Origin: Nocardioides agariphilus
GTDB taxonomy: Bacteria; Actinomycetota; Actinomycetes; Propionibacteriales; Nocardioidaceae
Length of the DNA stretch: 64,000 nucleotides
Reading direction: 5' to 3'
Assembly: GCF_015352445.1 (NCBI RefSeq)
Contig: NZ_JADKPO010000008.1
Coordinates: 1-64,000 of the forward strand
This document shows, one piece after another, positions 1 to 12,866 of this stretch (positions are counted from its first letter, which is position 1; the number at the start of each line of letters is the position of its first letter). The position numbers were made by a program, and so were the translations under genes. The notes under the pieces were generated by a model. It made no database searches. It was not told the origin of the DNA and was given only the letters and a program-made list of their open reading frames with translations.

Positions 1-229
1 GACTCGCGGCGCAACCCTCCTCAACCAGCGGGACTCGATCACCGACGTACGGGGCGCTGGGTTTCGAGACGGTTGCTAGCGCAACCTCCTCAACCAGCGG
101 GACTCGCGGCGCAACCTCCTCAACCAGCGGGACTCGCGGCGCAACCCTCCTCAACCAGCGGGACTCGATCACCGACGTACGGGGCGCTGGGTTTCGAGAC
201 GGTTGCTAGCGCAACCTCCTCAACCAGCG
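1..229. repeat. Tandem repeat, 130-bp period
   Basis: Bases 1-99 recur without change at 131-229. They are separated by a 30-base partial unit (101-130) that repeats the start of the unit minus one c. Each full copy contains a 41-base hairpin element (59-99 and 189-229) with a 6-bp stem, ggttgc/gcaacc, around the loop tagc. The same 41 bases occur inside xdhA at 40883-40923, and a 40-base variant lies in femX. The repeat lies directly downstream of the DUF3566 gene, which ends at 236, and may continue to the left of the window. I see no gene in it; short open frames here only translate the repeat. Confidence 0.9.
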
Positions 230-235
230 AGGCGA

Positions 236-1035
236 CTAGTGCTCGTCTTCGACCAGGGTGATGTCGATGCCGCCGAGGAGGGCGGCGGCCATGTTGTAGA
301 GGAAGGCGGCCAGGGTGGCGATCGCGGTCAGGAGTACGACGTCGATCACGGCGACGAGCATCGTGAAGCCGATGACGCGGTCGGTGCCGAGGTAGTCCTG
401 GATGGTGAAGGGGTTGGTGGCCTGTTCGCCGACGACGTCGCGCACCGTGGAGTTGATGGAGTCCCAGACTCCGGCGGCGCCGAGCACCGACCAGACCATC
501 AGCACGGACACGATCGTCACGACACCCAGCGCGATCGACAACAGGAACGCTGTCTTCATCACCGACCACGGGTCGATGCGGGTCAACCGGAGACGGGCGC
601 GCCGCGGTGGGCGCTTGACCTTGGCGGCACGCGTCTGGCGTGGGGCAGCGGCCCGCTTGGCGGGCTCGGCAGGCGACTCGTCGACGGCGGCGGGCGGCAG
701 CACCGCGCCCTGCTGGGTCGAGACCGGGGGCGCCTCAGGCGCGGCCGTCGAGGCCTGGATCGGCGGACGAACGGCGGTCTGGTCGTGGCTGCCGTTGAGC
801 CGCTCGGCCGGAGGATTCGACTGGCGGACCGAGGTCAGCTTCTCCTGGAGCCGGTCGGCCAGCGAGGGCTTCGTCGAAGCAGTGTCCGTGGAGGCGGTCG
901 CCTGCGGTCGGTATTCGGGTCGAGCCTCCGCCGGCATCGGCGGGAGCACCGGAGCACTCGCGGGGCCGGTCGACTGACTGGGTGCGTCCAGTCCGGTCAG
1001 TCGCCGCTGCGTCTGCTCGGTCGGTCGCTCCGTCA

Positions 1036-1036
<1 letters not shown>
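236..1036 (-). CDS. DUF3566 membrane protein downstream of gyrA
   Basis: This 266-residue protein has a long polar, proline- and alanine-rich N-terminal half, a basic stretch near residue 150 (VKRPPRRARLRLTRI), and a C-terminal DUF3566 region with two predicted membrane helices (around 165-190 and 220-250) ending in an acidic tail. It is the usual neighbour of gyrA in Actinobacteria (Rv0007-type). No enzymatic function is established; a role at the envelope or division site is speculative. Its ATG overlaps the gyrA stop by one base (TGATG), so it is probably translated from the gyrA message. The stop lies just beyond the tandem repeat at 1-229. Confidence 0.85.
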
Positions 1037-3705
<2,669 letters not shown>

Positions 3706-3786
3706 GATTGCGGCCTCTCGGCTTGTCTAGCGAAATTCGAAGAGAGTCGGATAGTGGTCTCGCGACAGCTCGACCACCCATGGACG

Positions 3787-5949
3787 TCAGATGTCGAGGA
3801 ACCTGACGTCCTTGGCGTTGCGCTGGATGAAGGAGCGCCGCGGCTCGACGGCCTCACCCATCAGGATCGAGAACGTCTCGTCAGCCAGGGCGGCGTTCTC
3901 CAGGGTCACCTGCAGCAGCAGCCGCTGGTCGGGGTCCATCGTGGTCTCCCACAGCTCGTCGGCGTTCATCTCGCCGAGGCCCTTGTAGCGCTGGACGGGG
4001 TTCTCCTTGGGGAGCTTCTTGCCGGCCTCGAGGCCGGCCCGCTGCAGGGCATCGCGCTCGGCGTCGGAGTAGACGAACTCGTGCTCGTGGGGCTTGTTCC
4101 AGCGCAGGCGGTAGAGCGGCGGCTGGGCCATGTAGACGAAGCCGTGCTCGATGAGCTTGGGCATGAACCTGAACAGCAGCGTCAGCAGCAAGGTGTTGAT
4201 GTGGTGACCGTCGACGTCGGCGTCGGCCATCAGCACGACCTTGTGGTAGCGGAGCTTGTCGATGTCGAAGTCGTCGTGGACGCCGGTGCCGAGCGCGTTG
4301 ATGATCGCCTGGACCTCGTTGTTGGCCAGCACCTTGTCGATGCGGGCCTTCTCGACGTTGAGGATCTTGCCGCGGATCGGCAGGATCGCCTGGATGCGCG
4401 GGTCACGGCCCGACTTGGCCGACCCGCCCGCCGAGTCACCCTCGACGATGAAGACCTCGCACTCCTCGGGGTTGGTCGACTGGCAGTCCGACAGCTTGCC
4501 GGGCAGGTTGCCGCCGCCGAGCAGTCCCTTGCGCGAGCGGGCGAGCTCGCGCGCCTTGCGGGCGGCCAGTCGAGCGGACGCCGCGGCCTGGGACTTGCGG
4601 ACGATGTCCTTGCCCTCGGCCGGGTTCTGCTCGAACCACGCGCCGAGCTCGTCGTTGACGGTGCGCTGGACGAAGCCCTTGGCCTCGGTGTTGCCGAGCT
4701 TGGTCTTGGTCTGGCCCTCGAACTGGGGCTCGCCGAGCTTGATCGAGACGATCGCGGTCAGGCCCTCGCGGATGTCGTCGCCGGAGACGCGGTCCTCGGC
4801 CTTCTTGATCAGGCCCCACTCCTCGCCCCACTTGTTGACCAGGCTGGTCAGCGCGGAGCGGAAGCCTTCCTCGTGGGTGCCGCCCTCGTGGGTGTTGATG
4901 GTGTTGGCGAAGGTGTGGACCGACTCGCTGTAGGAGACGTTCCACTGCATCGCCACCTCGAGGCTCATGTGCTGGCCCGACGACTCCGGGGCCTCGGCCT
5001 CGAAGGAGATGATGGTCGGGTTGGCGGCTTGCTTGGAGCGGTTGAGGTGCTCGACGTAGTCGACTAGGCCGCGGTCGTACTTGAAGACCTGCTCGCTGCC
5101 GCCGCCCTCGGCGCGATGCATGGCGGCGCTGTCGGGAGCGTCGACGTCGTTGGGAACGGTGTCGTCTTGTACGGCGTCGGCGATCTCGGCTGCGTGCTCG
5201 CGCTCGTCGCGGACCACGATCTCCAGGCCCTTGTTGAGGAAGGCGTACTCGCGCATGCGGGTGGTCAGCGTCTCGAGCGAGTAGGTCGTGGTCTCGAAGA
5301 TCTCCGAGGAGGCCCACCAGGTGACGGTGGTGCCGGTGCCCTCGCCGGGCTCCAGCGCGCGGACCTGCTCGAGCGGCCCGTCGGGGTCGCCGAGCTGGAA
5401 GGTCTGCCGCCAGAGGTGTCCGCGGTTCTTCACCTCGACGATCAGTCGGGTGGACAGCGCGTTGACGACCGAGACGCCCACGCCGTGCAGACCGCCGGAG
5501 ACCTTGTAGCCGCCGCCGCCGAACTTGCCGCCGGCGTGGAGCAGGGTCAGCGCCATCGTGACCGCCGGCAGCTCCTGGCCCGGCGCGGTGTCGGTGGGGA
5601 TGCCGCGGCCGTTGTCGATGACCTGCACCCCGCCGTCGGCACGCAGGGTGAGCACGATGCGGTCGCAGTAGCCGGCCAGGGCCTCGTCGACCGCGTTGTC
5701 GACGATCTCGGTGATCAGGTGGTGCAGGCCGCGCTCGCCGGTGGACCCGATGTACATGCCGGGGCGCTTGCGGACGGCCTCGAGACCCTCGAGCACGGTG
5801 ATGGCGGAGGCGTCGTAGTCGCCGTTGACGTCCGCCGGGATGTCATCAGCGGTGACCTCGGCCGGGGTCTCGGGCTGACCTTCGGGCGCCGAGGCCTCGG
5901 GAGGAGCGGCCGGCTGCTGGACGTCGTCTGCGGTCGGTTCGTCGCTCAC
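3787..5949 (-). CDS. gyrB: DNA gyrase subunit B
   Basis: This is the ATPase subunit of gyrase, about 720 residues. It has the GHKL ATP-binding fold ([14 protein letters not shown]), the transducer, and the TOPRIM motif [14 protein letters not shown] followed by [13 protein letters not shown]. The frame is open up to 6042, but the first 31 codons of that longer frame do not look gyrase-like. I place the start at GTG 5949, where GAAGAGG sits five bases upstream. The N-terminus carries a short acidic, proline-rich extension before the conserved core. The 245 bp upstream carries the likely promoter, including TATCAT near 6018-6023, and a DnaA-box-like CCATCCACA at 6052. Confidence 0.97.
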   Translation of the reverse strand: MSDEPTADDVQQPAAPPEASAPEGQPETPAEVTADDIPADVNGDYDASAITVLEGLEAVRKRPGMYIGSTGERGLHHLITEIVDNAVDEALAGYCDRIVLTLRADGGVQVIDNGRGIPTDTAPGQELPAVTMALTLLHAGGKFGGGGYKVSGGLHGVGVSVVNALSTRLIVEVKNRGHLWRQTFQLGDPDGPLEQVRALEPGEGTGTTVTWWASSEIFETTTYSLETLTTRMREYAFLNKGLEIVVRDEREHAAEIADAVQDDTVPNDVDAPDSAAMHRAEGGGSEQVFKYDRGLVDYVEHLNRSKQAANPTIISFEAEAPESSGQHMSLEVAMQWNVSYSESVHTFANTINTHEGGTHEEGFRSALTSLVNKWGEEWGLIKKAEDRVSGDDIREGLTAIVSIKLGEPQFEGQTKTKLGNTEAKGFVQRTVNDELGAWFEQNPAEGKDIVRKSQAAASARLAARKARELARSRKGLLGGGNLPGKLSDCQSTNPEECEVFIVEGDSAGGSAKSGRDPRIQAILPIRGKILNVEKARIDKVLANNEVQAIINALGTGVHDDFDIDKLRYHKVVLMADADVDGHHINTLLLTLLFRFMPKLIEHGFVYMAQPPLYRLRWNKPHEHEFVYSDAERDALQRAGLEAGKKLPKENPVQRYKGLGEMNADELWETTMDPDQRLLLQVTLENAALADETFSILMGEAVEPRRSFIQRNAKDVRFLDI

Positions 5950-6161
5950 ACGCACCTCTTCGTATCCACCCCTGACATGACTCGGGTCGCGGCGGTGGAG
6001 GCGCGCGACCCGACGGCCATGATAGCCCGTGGAGGGCCGCATTCCACGCCGCCATCCACAGGGACGGGGTGATCCGGCGACGAAATTGCCCGGGAGCGGC
6101 TCGGAAAGGCCGTCGCAGCGGCCTGACAGGGGTGCGTTGGACTCCCTATACGTCTGCGCGG

Positions 6162-6182
6162 GCCGCAGATCGGCTCTGCGGC
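6162..6182 (-). terminator. Hairpin downstream of dciA
   Basis: An 8-bp perfect stem (gccgcaga / tctgcggc) with a five-base loop lies 12 bases after the dciA stop. No run of T follows it on the minus strand, so termination is a guess; it could also be a processing signal between dciA and gyrB. Confidence 0.35.
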
Positions 6183-6194
6183 GCTGGGGGCAGC

Positions 6195-6749
6195 TCAGCC
6201 GTAGGTGTCGCGAGGGCCCCGCCCGTCACGCACCGAGCGGAGGCCCTTCTTCCAGCTCGGCAGGTGGGGGCCGGCGATCTCGACCAGGGTGACGGTGCCG
6301 TGGCCGAGCTCGACGTTGAGGCGCTTGACCAGCTCGGGTGCGAGGTACTTCAGCTGGGCAGCCCAGGCCGTGGAGTCGGTGCGCACCGAGAGCACGCCGT
6401 CGCTGAAGGACTCCGGCATCACGTGCTGGGCCACCTCGTCGCCGACCAGCTCGGCCCACCGGGCGAAGACCCCGGCCACCCTGAGGTCGACGTCCCACCC
6501 GTGGTCCTCGACCAGCCTGCCCACGGTCGCGTCGAGCAGCTGGGGGTCGCGGTCGTCGGGGAACGCGCCCGAGGAGCGCGACCTGCCCGTGCGGCGGTCG
6601 GTGCCGGCCGAGGTGCGGTTGCGGCGAACGCGCTTGGCCGGCGAGGACCTTGCCGTCGCGCGGGCGAGGTTCTTGGCCAGCTCGAGGCCGTCGGCCCGGT
6701 GCTCAGGAGGGGGGCCAGACTCCGGTGTTGCGGGCTCGTCACTCGACAC
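6195..6749 (-). CDS. dciA: DciA-family (DUF721) replication protein
   Basis: This 184-residue protein has a basic, low-complexity N-terminal third and a C-terminal DUF721 domain (about 75-165, [18 protein letters not shown] ... [11 protein letters not shown]). The family includes DciA, which acts at the DnaB helicase-loading step in bacteria lacking DnaC/DnaI. In Actinobacteria it regularly sits between recF and gyrB, as here. The GTG start at 6749 overlaps the end of recF by 11 bases, indicating translational coupling. Assignment to the family is firm; the loader role is inferred from the family. Confidence 0.88.
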   Translation of the reverse strand: MSSDEPATPESGPPPEHRADGLELAKNLARATARSSPAKRVRRNRTSAGTDRRTGRSRSSGAFPDDRDPQLLDATVGRLVEDHGWDVDLRVAGVFARWAELVGDEVAQHVMPESFSDGVLSVRTDSTAWAAQLKYLAPELVKRLNVELGHGTVTLVEIAGPHLPSWKKGLRSVRDGRGPRDTYG

Positions 6750-7896
6750 GGGTCACCTCCCCACCGCTGACCTTGAACCGGGTGCCGGCCAGCTTCTCGG
6801 GCACGTCGTCGTCGACGGCGGCGGTGACCAGCACCTGCTCGGCCCCCGCCACCAGCTCGGCGAGCTGCGAGCGGCGTTCGGAGTCGAGCTCGGCGAAGAC
6901 GTCGTCGAGCACCAGGATCGGGTCGTCGCCGTCGGCTCGCAGCAGGTCGTAGGAGGCCAGCCGCAGCGCCAGCGCGAACGACCAGGACTCCCCGTGGCTG
7001 GCGTAGCCACGCACGGGCAGGCGGGTGCTCGTCTCGTCTGGCCCTCCGAGGCCGAGGCTGAGCACCAGGTCGTCGCGGTGCGGGCCGACCAGCGACAGGC
7101 CGCGATCGAGCTCGTCGTTGCGCCGCTCGACCAGGGCATCGAGCAGCGCCTGGGTCAGCGCACCCCGGTCGGCGAGGTCCTCGGGCAGCTCGAAGGACGA
7201 CTTGTACGTCGCCTCGGCGGCATCGCGCGAAGCCCCGCGCGCGACCGTGGCGTAGGAGTTGCCGAGGTAGGGGCGCAGGTCCTCGACCAGCGCGAGTCTC
7301 TCGGCCAGGATCTCGGCACCGACCCGGGCCAGGTGGGAGTTCCAGACCTCGAGGGTCGACAGGGTCGAGTCCGCGGCTCGGCCGTGGGCGCGGGCCGTCT
7401 TGAGCAGCGTGTTGCGCTGCCTGAGGATCCGCTCGTAGTCGGCCCGGACGCCGGCCAGCCGAGGTGTGCGCAGCACCAGCAGGTCGTCGAGGAACCGACG
7501 GCGCTCGGCCGGGTCGCCCTTGACCAGCGCGAGGTCCTCGGGCGAGAACACCACGGTGCGGACCAGCCCCACCAGGTCGCGCGTCTTGGGCAGCGGCGAC
7601 TTGTTGACCCGGGCCCGGTTGGCCCGCCCGGGGTTGATCTCCACCTCGAGCACCGCAGTACGCCCGTCCTTGACCACCGCGGCCCGCACGATCGCCTGGT
7701 CCGCCCCAGCGCGCACCAGCGGGGCGTCGGTCGCGACCCGGTGGGAGGTCAGCCGCGAGAGGTAGTCGATGGCCTCGACGAGGTTGGTCTTGCCCTGGCC
7801 GTTGCTGCCCACGAACGCGGTCGGGCCGGGTTCGAGGACGACCTCGACGTCGGCGTAGGAGCGGAAGTCGTGGAGGACCAGGTGGGAGACGTGCAA
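6739..7896 (-). CDS. recF: DNA replication and repair protein RecF
   Basis: This 385-residue SMC-like ATPase binds gapped DNA and, with RecO and RecR, helps load RecA. Walker A is GSNGQGKTN (30-38), the ABC signature lies near [20 protein letters not shown], and Walker B is [15 protein letters not shown]. The start is a TTG at 7896, six bases after the gnd stop, with AGGCGG upstream; the first residues ([13 protein letters not shown]) match the family N-terminus. It is co-directional with dnaN and gnd and overlaps dciA. Confidence 0.96.
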   Translation of the reverse strand: MHVSHLVLHDFRSYADVEVVLEPGPTAFVGSNGQGKTNLVEAIDYLSRLTSHRVATDAPLVRAGADQAIVRAAVVKDGRTAVLEVEINPGRANRARVNKSPLPKTRDLVGLVRTVVFSPEDLALVKGDPAERRRFLDDLLVLRTPRLAGVRADYERILRQRNTLLKTARAHGRAADSTLSTLEVWNSHLARVGAEILAERLALVEDLRPYLGNSYATVARGASRDAAEATYKSSFELPEDLADRGALTQALLDALVERRNDELDRGLSLVGPHRDDLVLSLGLGGPDETSTRLPVRGYASHGESWSFALALRLASYDLLRADGDDPILVLDDVFAELDSERRSQLAELVAGAEQVLVTAAVDDDVPEKLAGTRFKVSGGEVTRVE

Positions 7897-7902
7897 GTGG
7901 GG

Positions 7903-8796
7903 CTAGCCGCCTGCGGAGGTCACGGCATGGCCGCCGAACTGGTTGCGCATCGCCGCGATGGCCTTCATCGCCGGGCTGTCGTCTTGCCGCGAGACGAAGC
8001 GGGCGTAGAGGGCGGCGGTGATCGCGGGAGTCGGGACGGCGTTGTCGATGCCGGCCTCGACGGTCCAGCGGCCCTCCCCGGAGTCCTCGGCGTAGCCGCG
8101 GATCTTGGAGAGTCCGGGGTCCTCGTCGAGCGCGTTGACCATCAGGTCGAGCAGCCACGAGCGGATCACCGTGCCCTCGCGCCAGGAGCGGAAGACCTCG
8201 GTGACGTTGTCGACGAGCTCGACCTTCTCCAGCAGCTCCCAGCCCTCGGCGTAGCTCTGCATGATGGCGTACTCGATGCCGTTGTGGACCATCTTGGAGA
8301 AGTGCCCGGCGCCGACCTTGCCGGCATGGACGCAGCCGAACTGACCGTTGTCGTTGGCGGGCGGCTTGAGCGCGTCGAAGGCCGGCTGCACCTTGGCGAT
8401 GTCGTCGGCCGAGCCGCCGTACATCAGGGCGTAGCCGTTCTGCAGACCCCAGACCCCACCGGAGACCCCGCAGTCGACGAACCCGATGGACTTCTCGGCG
8501 AGCATCGCGGCGTTGGCCTGGTCGTCGGTCCAGCGAGAGTTGCCGCCGTCGACGACGAGATCGCCCTCGCCGAGGAGGTCGCCGAGTTCCTTGATGACGT
8601 CGCGGGTGATCTGGCCAGCGGGCACCATCACCCACACGACCTTGGGAGACGGGAGCTTCTCGACGAGGTCGGCGAGACTGGTCGCGTCGGAGATCTCGGG
8701 GTTGTGGTCGTAGCCGATGACCGTGTGGCCGGCGTTGCGCAAGCGGGTGCGCATGTTGCCGCCCATCTTGCCGAGGCCGACGAGTCCGAGCTCCAT
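7903..8796 (-). CDS. gnd: 6-phosphogluconate dehydrogenase, short decarboxylating form
   Basis: This 297-residue enzyme converts 6-phosphogluconate to ribulose 5-phosphate and CO2 in the pentose phosphate pathway. The dinucleotide-binding motif GLVGLGKMGGNM is at the N-terminus, and the catalytic signature is VGAGHFSKMVHNGIEYA. At about 300 residues it belongs to the short GndA/YqeC-like class rather than the 470-residue class; that class often uses NAD, but the cofactor is not provable here. Insertion between dnaN and recF is a common actinobacterial arrangement. GGGAG lies upstream of the ATG. Confidence 0.93.
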   Translation of the reverse strand: MELGLVGLGKMGGNMRTRLRNAGHTVIGYDHNPEISDATSLADLVEKLPSPKVVWVMVPAGQITRDVIKELGDLLGEGDLVVDGGNSRWTDDQANAAMLAEKSIGFVDCGVSGGVWGLQNGYALMYGGSADDIAKVQPAFDALKPPANDNGQFGCVHAGKVGAGHFSKMVHNGIEYAIMQSYAEGWELLEKVELVDNVTEVFRSWREGTVIRSWLLDLMVNALDEDPGLSKIRGYAEDSGEGRWTVEAGIDNAVPTPAITAALYARFVSRQDDSPAMKAIAAMRNQFGGHAVTSAGG

Positions 8797-8834
8797 GCGT
8801 GTTTCTCCCTCTGGCTGGTGGGACGTCCTGGGAC

Positions 8835-9974
8835 CTAGGACAGCAGGCGACGCGGCATGAGCAGGTAGCGGAAGCCGGGGTCGTCCCCGTCCTCCCCGAT
8901 CGAACCACTGATCACGACGGGCTTGGAAGCCTGGGTGAAGGCCAACTCCACGACGGCCTCGTCGATGGCGGTCAGCCCGTCGAGCAGGAACTGCGGGTTG
9001 AAGCCGGTCGTCAGGTCCTCGCCCTCGATGGTGGCCTCGATCGACTCCGAGGCCTGGGCCTCGTCACCCGAGCCGGCGTCGAGGGTCAAGACGCCGTCGG
9101 AGAAGGCCAGTTGCACCGCGGTGTTGCGCTCGGCGACGAGCGCGACCCGCTTGACCGACTCGACCAGGGCGATCTTGTCGACCAGCGCCGTGGTGGTGTG
9201 CTCGCTGGGGAACAGGCTGCGGACCTTGGGGAACTCACCGTCGAGCAGCCTCGTGGTCGTGCGGCGGGTGCCCCCGGGTGCAGAGCCCTCGAAGCCGATG
9301 ATGCCCTCGCCCGCGCCGCCGGAGGACAAGGCGATCGTGACCTCGGGACCGGCGGTCAGGGACTTGGCCGTGTCGCCCAGCACCTTGGCCGGCACCAGCG
9401 CGGCCATCGAGGCGTCGGGTGAGTTGGGGTTCCAGTCGAGCTCGCGGTGGGAGAGCCGGAAGCGATCGGTGGCCAGCAGGGCGATCGTCGACCCGGAGAT
9501 CTCCAGCCGCACGCCGGTCAGCACCGGCAGCATGTCGTCGCGACCGGCCGCGGTGACGGCCTGGGCGACCGCGTGGGCGAACTGGTCGCTGGGCACGGTG
9601 CCCGAGGCGGACGGCATGTCGGGCAGCGTGGGGTAGTCCTCGACCGGCATCGTCTGGAGGCTGAAGCGGGCCGAGCCGCAGGTCAGCGAGACGCGCGAAC
9701 CGTCGAGACTCATGTCGACCGGCTTGGCCGGCAGGCTGCGACAGATGTCGGCGAGCAACCGCCCGCTGACCAGGGCCTGGCCCTCGTCGGAGACCTCGGC
9801 GGTCAAGGTGGCGCGTGCCGAGGTCTCGTAGTCGAAGGTCGAGAGCACCAGGCCCTCGTGACCGGCGGTGATCAACAACCCGGAGAGCACGGGGGCGCTG
9901 GGGCGAACGGGCAAGCTGCGGGCCGCCCAGGCAACGGCATCGGCGAACGAGTCGCGATCCACGCGGAACTTCAC
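8835..9974 (-). CDS. dnaN: DNA polymerase III beta sliding clamp
   Basis: This 379-residue clamp encircles DNA and tethers the replicative polymerase. The three repeated clamp domains are present, from MKFRVDRDSFADAV to the C-terminal YLLMPRR motif. The start is GTG at 9974 with AAGGA upstream. It lies just across the proposed oriC from dnaA and reads away from it, the normal leading-strand orientation. Confidence 0.98.
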   Translation of the reverse strand: MKFRVDRDSFADAVAWAARSLPVRPSAPVLSGLLITAGHEGLVLSTFDYETSARATLTAEVSDEGQALVSGRLLADICRSLPAKPVDMSLDGSRVSLTCGSARFSLQTMPVEDYPTLPDMPSASGTVPSDQFAHAVAQAVTAAGRDDMLPVLTGVRLEISGSTIALLATDRFRLSHRELDWNPNSPDASMAALVPAKVLGDTAKSLTAGPEVTIALSSGGAGEGIIGFEGSAPGGTRRTTTRLLDGEFPKVRSLFPSEHTTTALVDKIALVESVKRVALVAERNTAVQLAFSDGVLTLDAGSGDEAQASESIEATIEGEDLTTGFNPQFLLDGLTAIDEAVVELAFTQASKPVVISGSIGEDGDDPGFRYLLMPRRLLS

Positions 9975-10377
9975 TCGTGGTCCTTCGAGGTCGAGGTGGG
10001 GAAGGCAGTCCGGGCTCGAATCCTGCCACGCGGCGCCGACACAGGGGAGTGCCGGCTCATCGAGGTGGTCTTCGGGAGGCGCTCATCCCCAGGAACGTGC
10101 CAGGTGCTTCGTTCACCGGGCATGACCAGAAATAGAGGTTGAGAGTCGCAGTAGCAGCGGTGGAAAGTGTGGACAACTCGTGTCGGCGCAGGTCAGCGGT
10201 CCTTTTCTCGTCCCCAGCGGCTGTGCACGAGCCGGTGGGCCAGCCAGGTGTGCTGGGGGCGAGGTGGCCGGCGTCACGGCGTCGTCCCCAGCTGTCCACA
10301 TGTGCTGTGGACGAATGGCGGCGAGTCGCACGATGTCGCGCACATCTTGCACGCATGTGATTCACGGGTGGTTCGCC
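9975..10377. other. oriC: Probable chromosomal origin (oriC), dnaA-dnaN intergenic
   Basis: This 403-bp gene-free stretch between dnaA and dnaN contains a perfect actinobacterial DnaA box at 10168-10176 (TGTGGACAA, the complement of TTGTCCACA). It also has 8/9 boxes at 10292-10300 (CTGTCCACA) and 10306-10314 (TGTGGACGA), and weaker 7/9 matches at 10208-10216, 10222-10230 and 10282-10290. The two 8/9 boxes face each other six bases apart. No strongly AT-rich unwinding tract stands out; the most AT-rich spots are near 10125-10140 and 10200-10210. A cumulative GC-skew minimum here would confirm it. Confidence 0.8.
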
Positions 10378-11850
10378 TCAGTTCTGGCGGGCGTGCATCT
10401 TGATGCGGTTGGTGAGCTCGGAGACCTGGTTGAACACCGCTCGCCGCTCGGCGAGCAGCTGGTTGATCTTGCGGTCGGCGTACATCACGGTCGTGTGGTC
10501 GCGGTTGCCGAACTGGGCGCCGATCTTGGGCAGCGACAAGTCGGTGAGCTCGCGGCACAGGTACATCGCGATCTGACGAGCCATCACCAGGTGCCGGCCG
10601 CGGCTGGGCCCGGTGATGTCCTCGATGGGGAGCCCGAAGTACGCCGAGGTCTGGGCGATGATCAGCGACGCGGTGATCTCGGGCTCGCCACCCTCGGGGA
10701 TCAGGTCCTTGAGCACGATCTCGGCCAGGGTCATGTCGACCTCCTGGCGGTTGAGGTTGGCGAACGCGGTGACGCGGATCAGCGCTCCCTCGAGCTCACG
10801 GATGTTGGTCTGGATCTTGGAGGCGATGAACTCCAGCACGTCCGGCGGTGCGGTCAGGCGGTCCATGGCTGCCTTCTTGCGCAAGATCGCGATGCGGGTC
10901 TCGAGGTCGGGGGGCTGGACGTCGGTGATCAGGCCCCACTCGAACCGGTTGCGCAGCCGGTCCTCGAGCGCCTCGAGCCGCTTGGGGGCACGGTCGGAGG
11001 TGAGCACGATCTGCTTGCTGGCGTTGTGGAGGGTGTTGAAGGTGTGGAAGAACTCCTCCTGGGTCTGGGTCTTGCCCTCCAGGAACTGGATGTCGTCGAT
11101 GAGGAGCACGTCGACATCGCGGTACTTCCTCTTGAACCGGTCCTGCCGGTCGTCGCGGATCGCGTTGATGAACTCGTTGGTGAACTCCTCGCTCGAGACA
11201 TAGCGCACCTTGGCCCCGTTGTAGAGGCTGCGGACGTAGTGGCCGATCGCATGGAGCAGGTGGGTCTTGCCGAGGCCGGAGTCGCCGTAGACCAGCAGCG
11301 GGTTGTAGGCGCGCCCCGGCGCCTCCGCGACCGCCACGGCCGCGGCGTGGGGGAACCGGTTGGAGGAGCCGATGACGAAGGTCTCGAAGGTGTACTTCGG
11401 GTTCAGCCTCGTCTCGAGCACCGACCGGGTCTGCTCGACCGGCTCGTCCCCGGCGTAGGACGGGGTGAGCGGCGGTCCATAGGTCGACTTCTCGACTTGG
11501 TGATGTGTCGATGTGTCGACATGGCGGCTTTCGGTGGGACTGGTGGTCTCGCGCTCCGAGACCAGGCTGGGGTTGACGGTGACGCCGAGGCGGATCTCCC
11601 GACCGAACGCGGCAGTCAGGCCCTCCTCGATCTGCGCGCGCAGTCGGCCCTCGAGCTGGGTGCGGGTGAACTCGTCGACCACCTCGATGATCGCCTGGTT
11701 GCCGTGGAGGGTGACCGGCGCGCTGGCCTCGAGCCAGGCCCGTTGGTTGGGTTGCAGGTCGCCGACGACCGACCACCACGCCTGCTCGAGGTCTTGTCCG
11801 GCCTGTCCCGCCTGCCCACGGTGTCCGGCCACGTCCTGGTGGTCTTCCAT
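10378..11850 (-). CDS. dnaA: Chromosomal replication initiator DnaA
   Basis: This AAA+ initiator, about 490 residues, binds DnaA boxes and melts oriC. It has an N-terminal domain I ([16 protein letters not shown]), a short linker, Walker [17 protein letters not shown] near residue 190, Walker [13 protein letters not shown], and the domain IV DNA-binding signature [18 protein letters not shown] near the C-terminus. The frame extends upstream to 12117, but the conserved sequence begins at the ATG at 11850 (MEDHQDVAG). No strong Shine-Dalgarno is visible. A DnaA box lies between the -35 and -10 of the likely promoter, suggesting autorepression. Confidence 0.98.
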   Translation of the reverse strand: MEDHQDVAGHRGQAGQAGQDLEQAWWSVVGDLQPNQRAWLEASAPVTLHGNQAIIEVVDEFTRTQLEGRLRAQIEEGLTAAFGREIRLGVTVNPSLVSERETTSPTESRHVDTSTHHQVEKSTYGPPLTPSYAGDEPVEQTRSVLETRLNPKYTFETFVIGSSNRFPHAAAVAVAEAPGRAYNPLLVYGDSGLGKTHLLHAIGHYVRSLYNGAKVRYVSSEEFTNEFINAIRDDRQDRFKRKYRDVDVLLIDDIQFLEGKTQTQEEFFHTFNTLHNASKQIVLTSDRAPKRLEALEDRLRNRFEWGLITDVQPPDLETRIAILRKKAAMDRLTAPPDVLEFIASKIQTNIRELEGALIRVTAFANLNRQEVDMTLAEIVLKDLIPEGGEPEITASLIIAQTSAYFGLPIEDITGPSRGRHLVMARQIAMYLCRELTDLSLPKIGAQFGNRDHTTVMYADRKINQLLAERRAVFNQVSELTNRIKMHARQN

Positions 11851-12079
11851 GCGCTCTGCCCGCCGCCCTTCAGTTCTGCCGATCGGAACTCCACATCCTT
11901 CTCCACAACCTGTGAAGGAGGTTGCGACGAACCGTGGTCCCCACCGCGCCGTGGTCGCGAACGACCGCTTCCGGATGAATCTGCGCAGGTCAGCGGACCA
12001 GGGCGGGGAATTGCCCGAGGTTGCCGAGAGGAGCGGAGCCGGAGGTGATGGGGGACGGCGGGGAAACTCGTCGGGCCCG

Positions 12080-12109
12080 AACCTAACCCTGTGGACAACG
12101 GCCCGGCAA
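12080..12109 (-). promoter_or_regulatory. Putative dnaA promoter with DnaA box in the spacer
   Basis: On the minus strand TTGCCG (-35) is followed after 18 bp by TAGGTT (-10). The perfect DnaA box TTGTCCACA (12090-12098) occupies the spacer, so bound DnaA would block RNA polymerase. This is a sequence match only. Confidence 0.5.
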
Positions 12110-12161
12110 GCCGTCATCCACAGGTAGACGAGACGGTTCGGCCGAGGGACGATGCCGTGGT

Positions 12162-12191
12162 TTGACCCTGTGGAAGAGGCTCGCGTACCGT
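12162..12191 (+). promoter_or_regulatory. Putative rpmH operon promoter
   Basis: TTGACC (12162-12167), an 18-bp spacer and TACCGT (12186-12191) fit a housekeeping-sigma promoter about 130 nt upstream of rpmH. A weak DnaA-box-like TGTGGAAGA lies in the spacer. Confidence 0.5.
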
Positions 12192-12321
12192 TGGCCGGTC
12201 ACCTGCCGTGGCGCCCGCGTCGAGCCGTGTCCCGATGTCCCTGTCGTCATCGGCTTCGCTCGCCGGCGGTGACCACCGACCATGCCCGGGGCCCTCGGCC
12301 CGCAACACACCGGAGAGATTC

Positions 12322-12459
12322 GTGACCAAGCGCACGTACCAGCCGAACAACCGCCGCCGCCACAAGGTCCACGGCTTCCGCCTGCGCATGCGCACGCGAG
12401 CCGGTCGCGCCATCCTGGCTGCGCGCCGCCGCAAGGGCCGCAACAAGCTCGCCGTCTGA
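12322..12459 (+). CDS. rpmH: 50S ribosomal protein L34
   Basis: This 45-residue, strongly basic protein contains the L34 signature [20 protein letters not shown] and ends KGRNKLAV. The start is GTG at 12322 with GGAGAG five bases upstream. It is the first gene of the rpmH-rnpA-yidD-yidC-jag-rsmG-parA-parB run. Confidence 0.97.
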   Translation: MTKRTYQPNNRRRHKVHGFRLRMRTRAGRAILAARRRKGRNKLAV

Positions 12460-12491
12460 TCCGCCCAGACTCGCGATCAGGGCGGGCGTCC

Positions 12492-12866
12492 ATGTTGCCC
12501 CCGGCGTCCCGGCTCACCTCTGGTGAGTCATTTCGCCGATGCGTGCGTCGCGGGAGCCGGTCCAGTTGCCGCACCCTCGTCGTACATCTCGACCGGACCG
12601 ACGACGGCGACGGGCTTCCGGCTCGCGCGGGGTTCGTCGTCTCGCGCGCCGTCGGCGGTGCCGTCCTGCGCAACCTCGTACGGCGCCGGCTGCGGCACCT
12701 GGTCCGCGAGCGCCTCGACGAGCTCCCGGCCTCTTCGGTGCTGGTGGTCCGGGCCAACCCGGCTGCTGCGGCAGCGACCTACGACGAACTTCGTCGCGAC
12801 CTGGGTCGTTGTCTGGAGCGGATACGACCGGTCACCCCGGCCGTCGTCGGCGGGGAGCCATCATGA
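12492..12866 (+). CDS. rnpA: Ribonuclease P protein component
   Basis: This basic protein of about 124 residues assists the RNase P RNA in 5' processing of tRNA precursors. Family features are the N-terminal [16 protein letters not shown] and the central RNR-like signature [20 protein letters not shown]. The frame is open well upstream; I take the ATG at 12492 ([14 protein letters not shown]), which matches family length. The stop overlaps the yidD start by four bases (ATGA). Confidence 0.93.
   Translation: MLPPASRLTSGESFRRCVRRGSRSSCRTLVVHLDRTDDGDGLPARAGFVVSRAVGGAVLRNLVRRRLRHLVRERLDELPASSVLVVRANPAAAAATYDELRRDLGRCLERIRPVTPAVVGGEPS

Larger units (their letters stand above)
11851..12321. promoter_or_regulatory. 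Divergent control region between dnaA and rpmH
   Basis: This 471-bp stretch carries no convincing gene. It holds a perfect DnaA box at 12090-12098, near-matches at 11899-11907 (TTCTCCACA) and 12114-12122 (TCATCCACA), and promoter-like elements facing dnaA and rpmH, listed separately. The dnaA leader would be about 220 nt long. The box cluster means DnaA binding flanks dnaA on both sides, so part of origin or titration function may lie here. Confidence 0.6.

Noticed and set aside
1-229. Possible CRISPR array
   Set aside because: The unit is long, contains internal hairpins, and lacks short repeats with unique spacers; only two full copies are seen.
1-235. tRNA-Ile/tRNA-Ala genes often found after gyrA in Actinobacteria
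   Set aside because: No cloverleaf or TTCGA arm in a tRNA context is present; the space is taken by the repeat.
6205-8838. An 877-codon plus-strand open frame
   Set aside because: Antisense shadow of dciA, recF and gnd.
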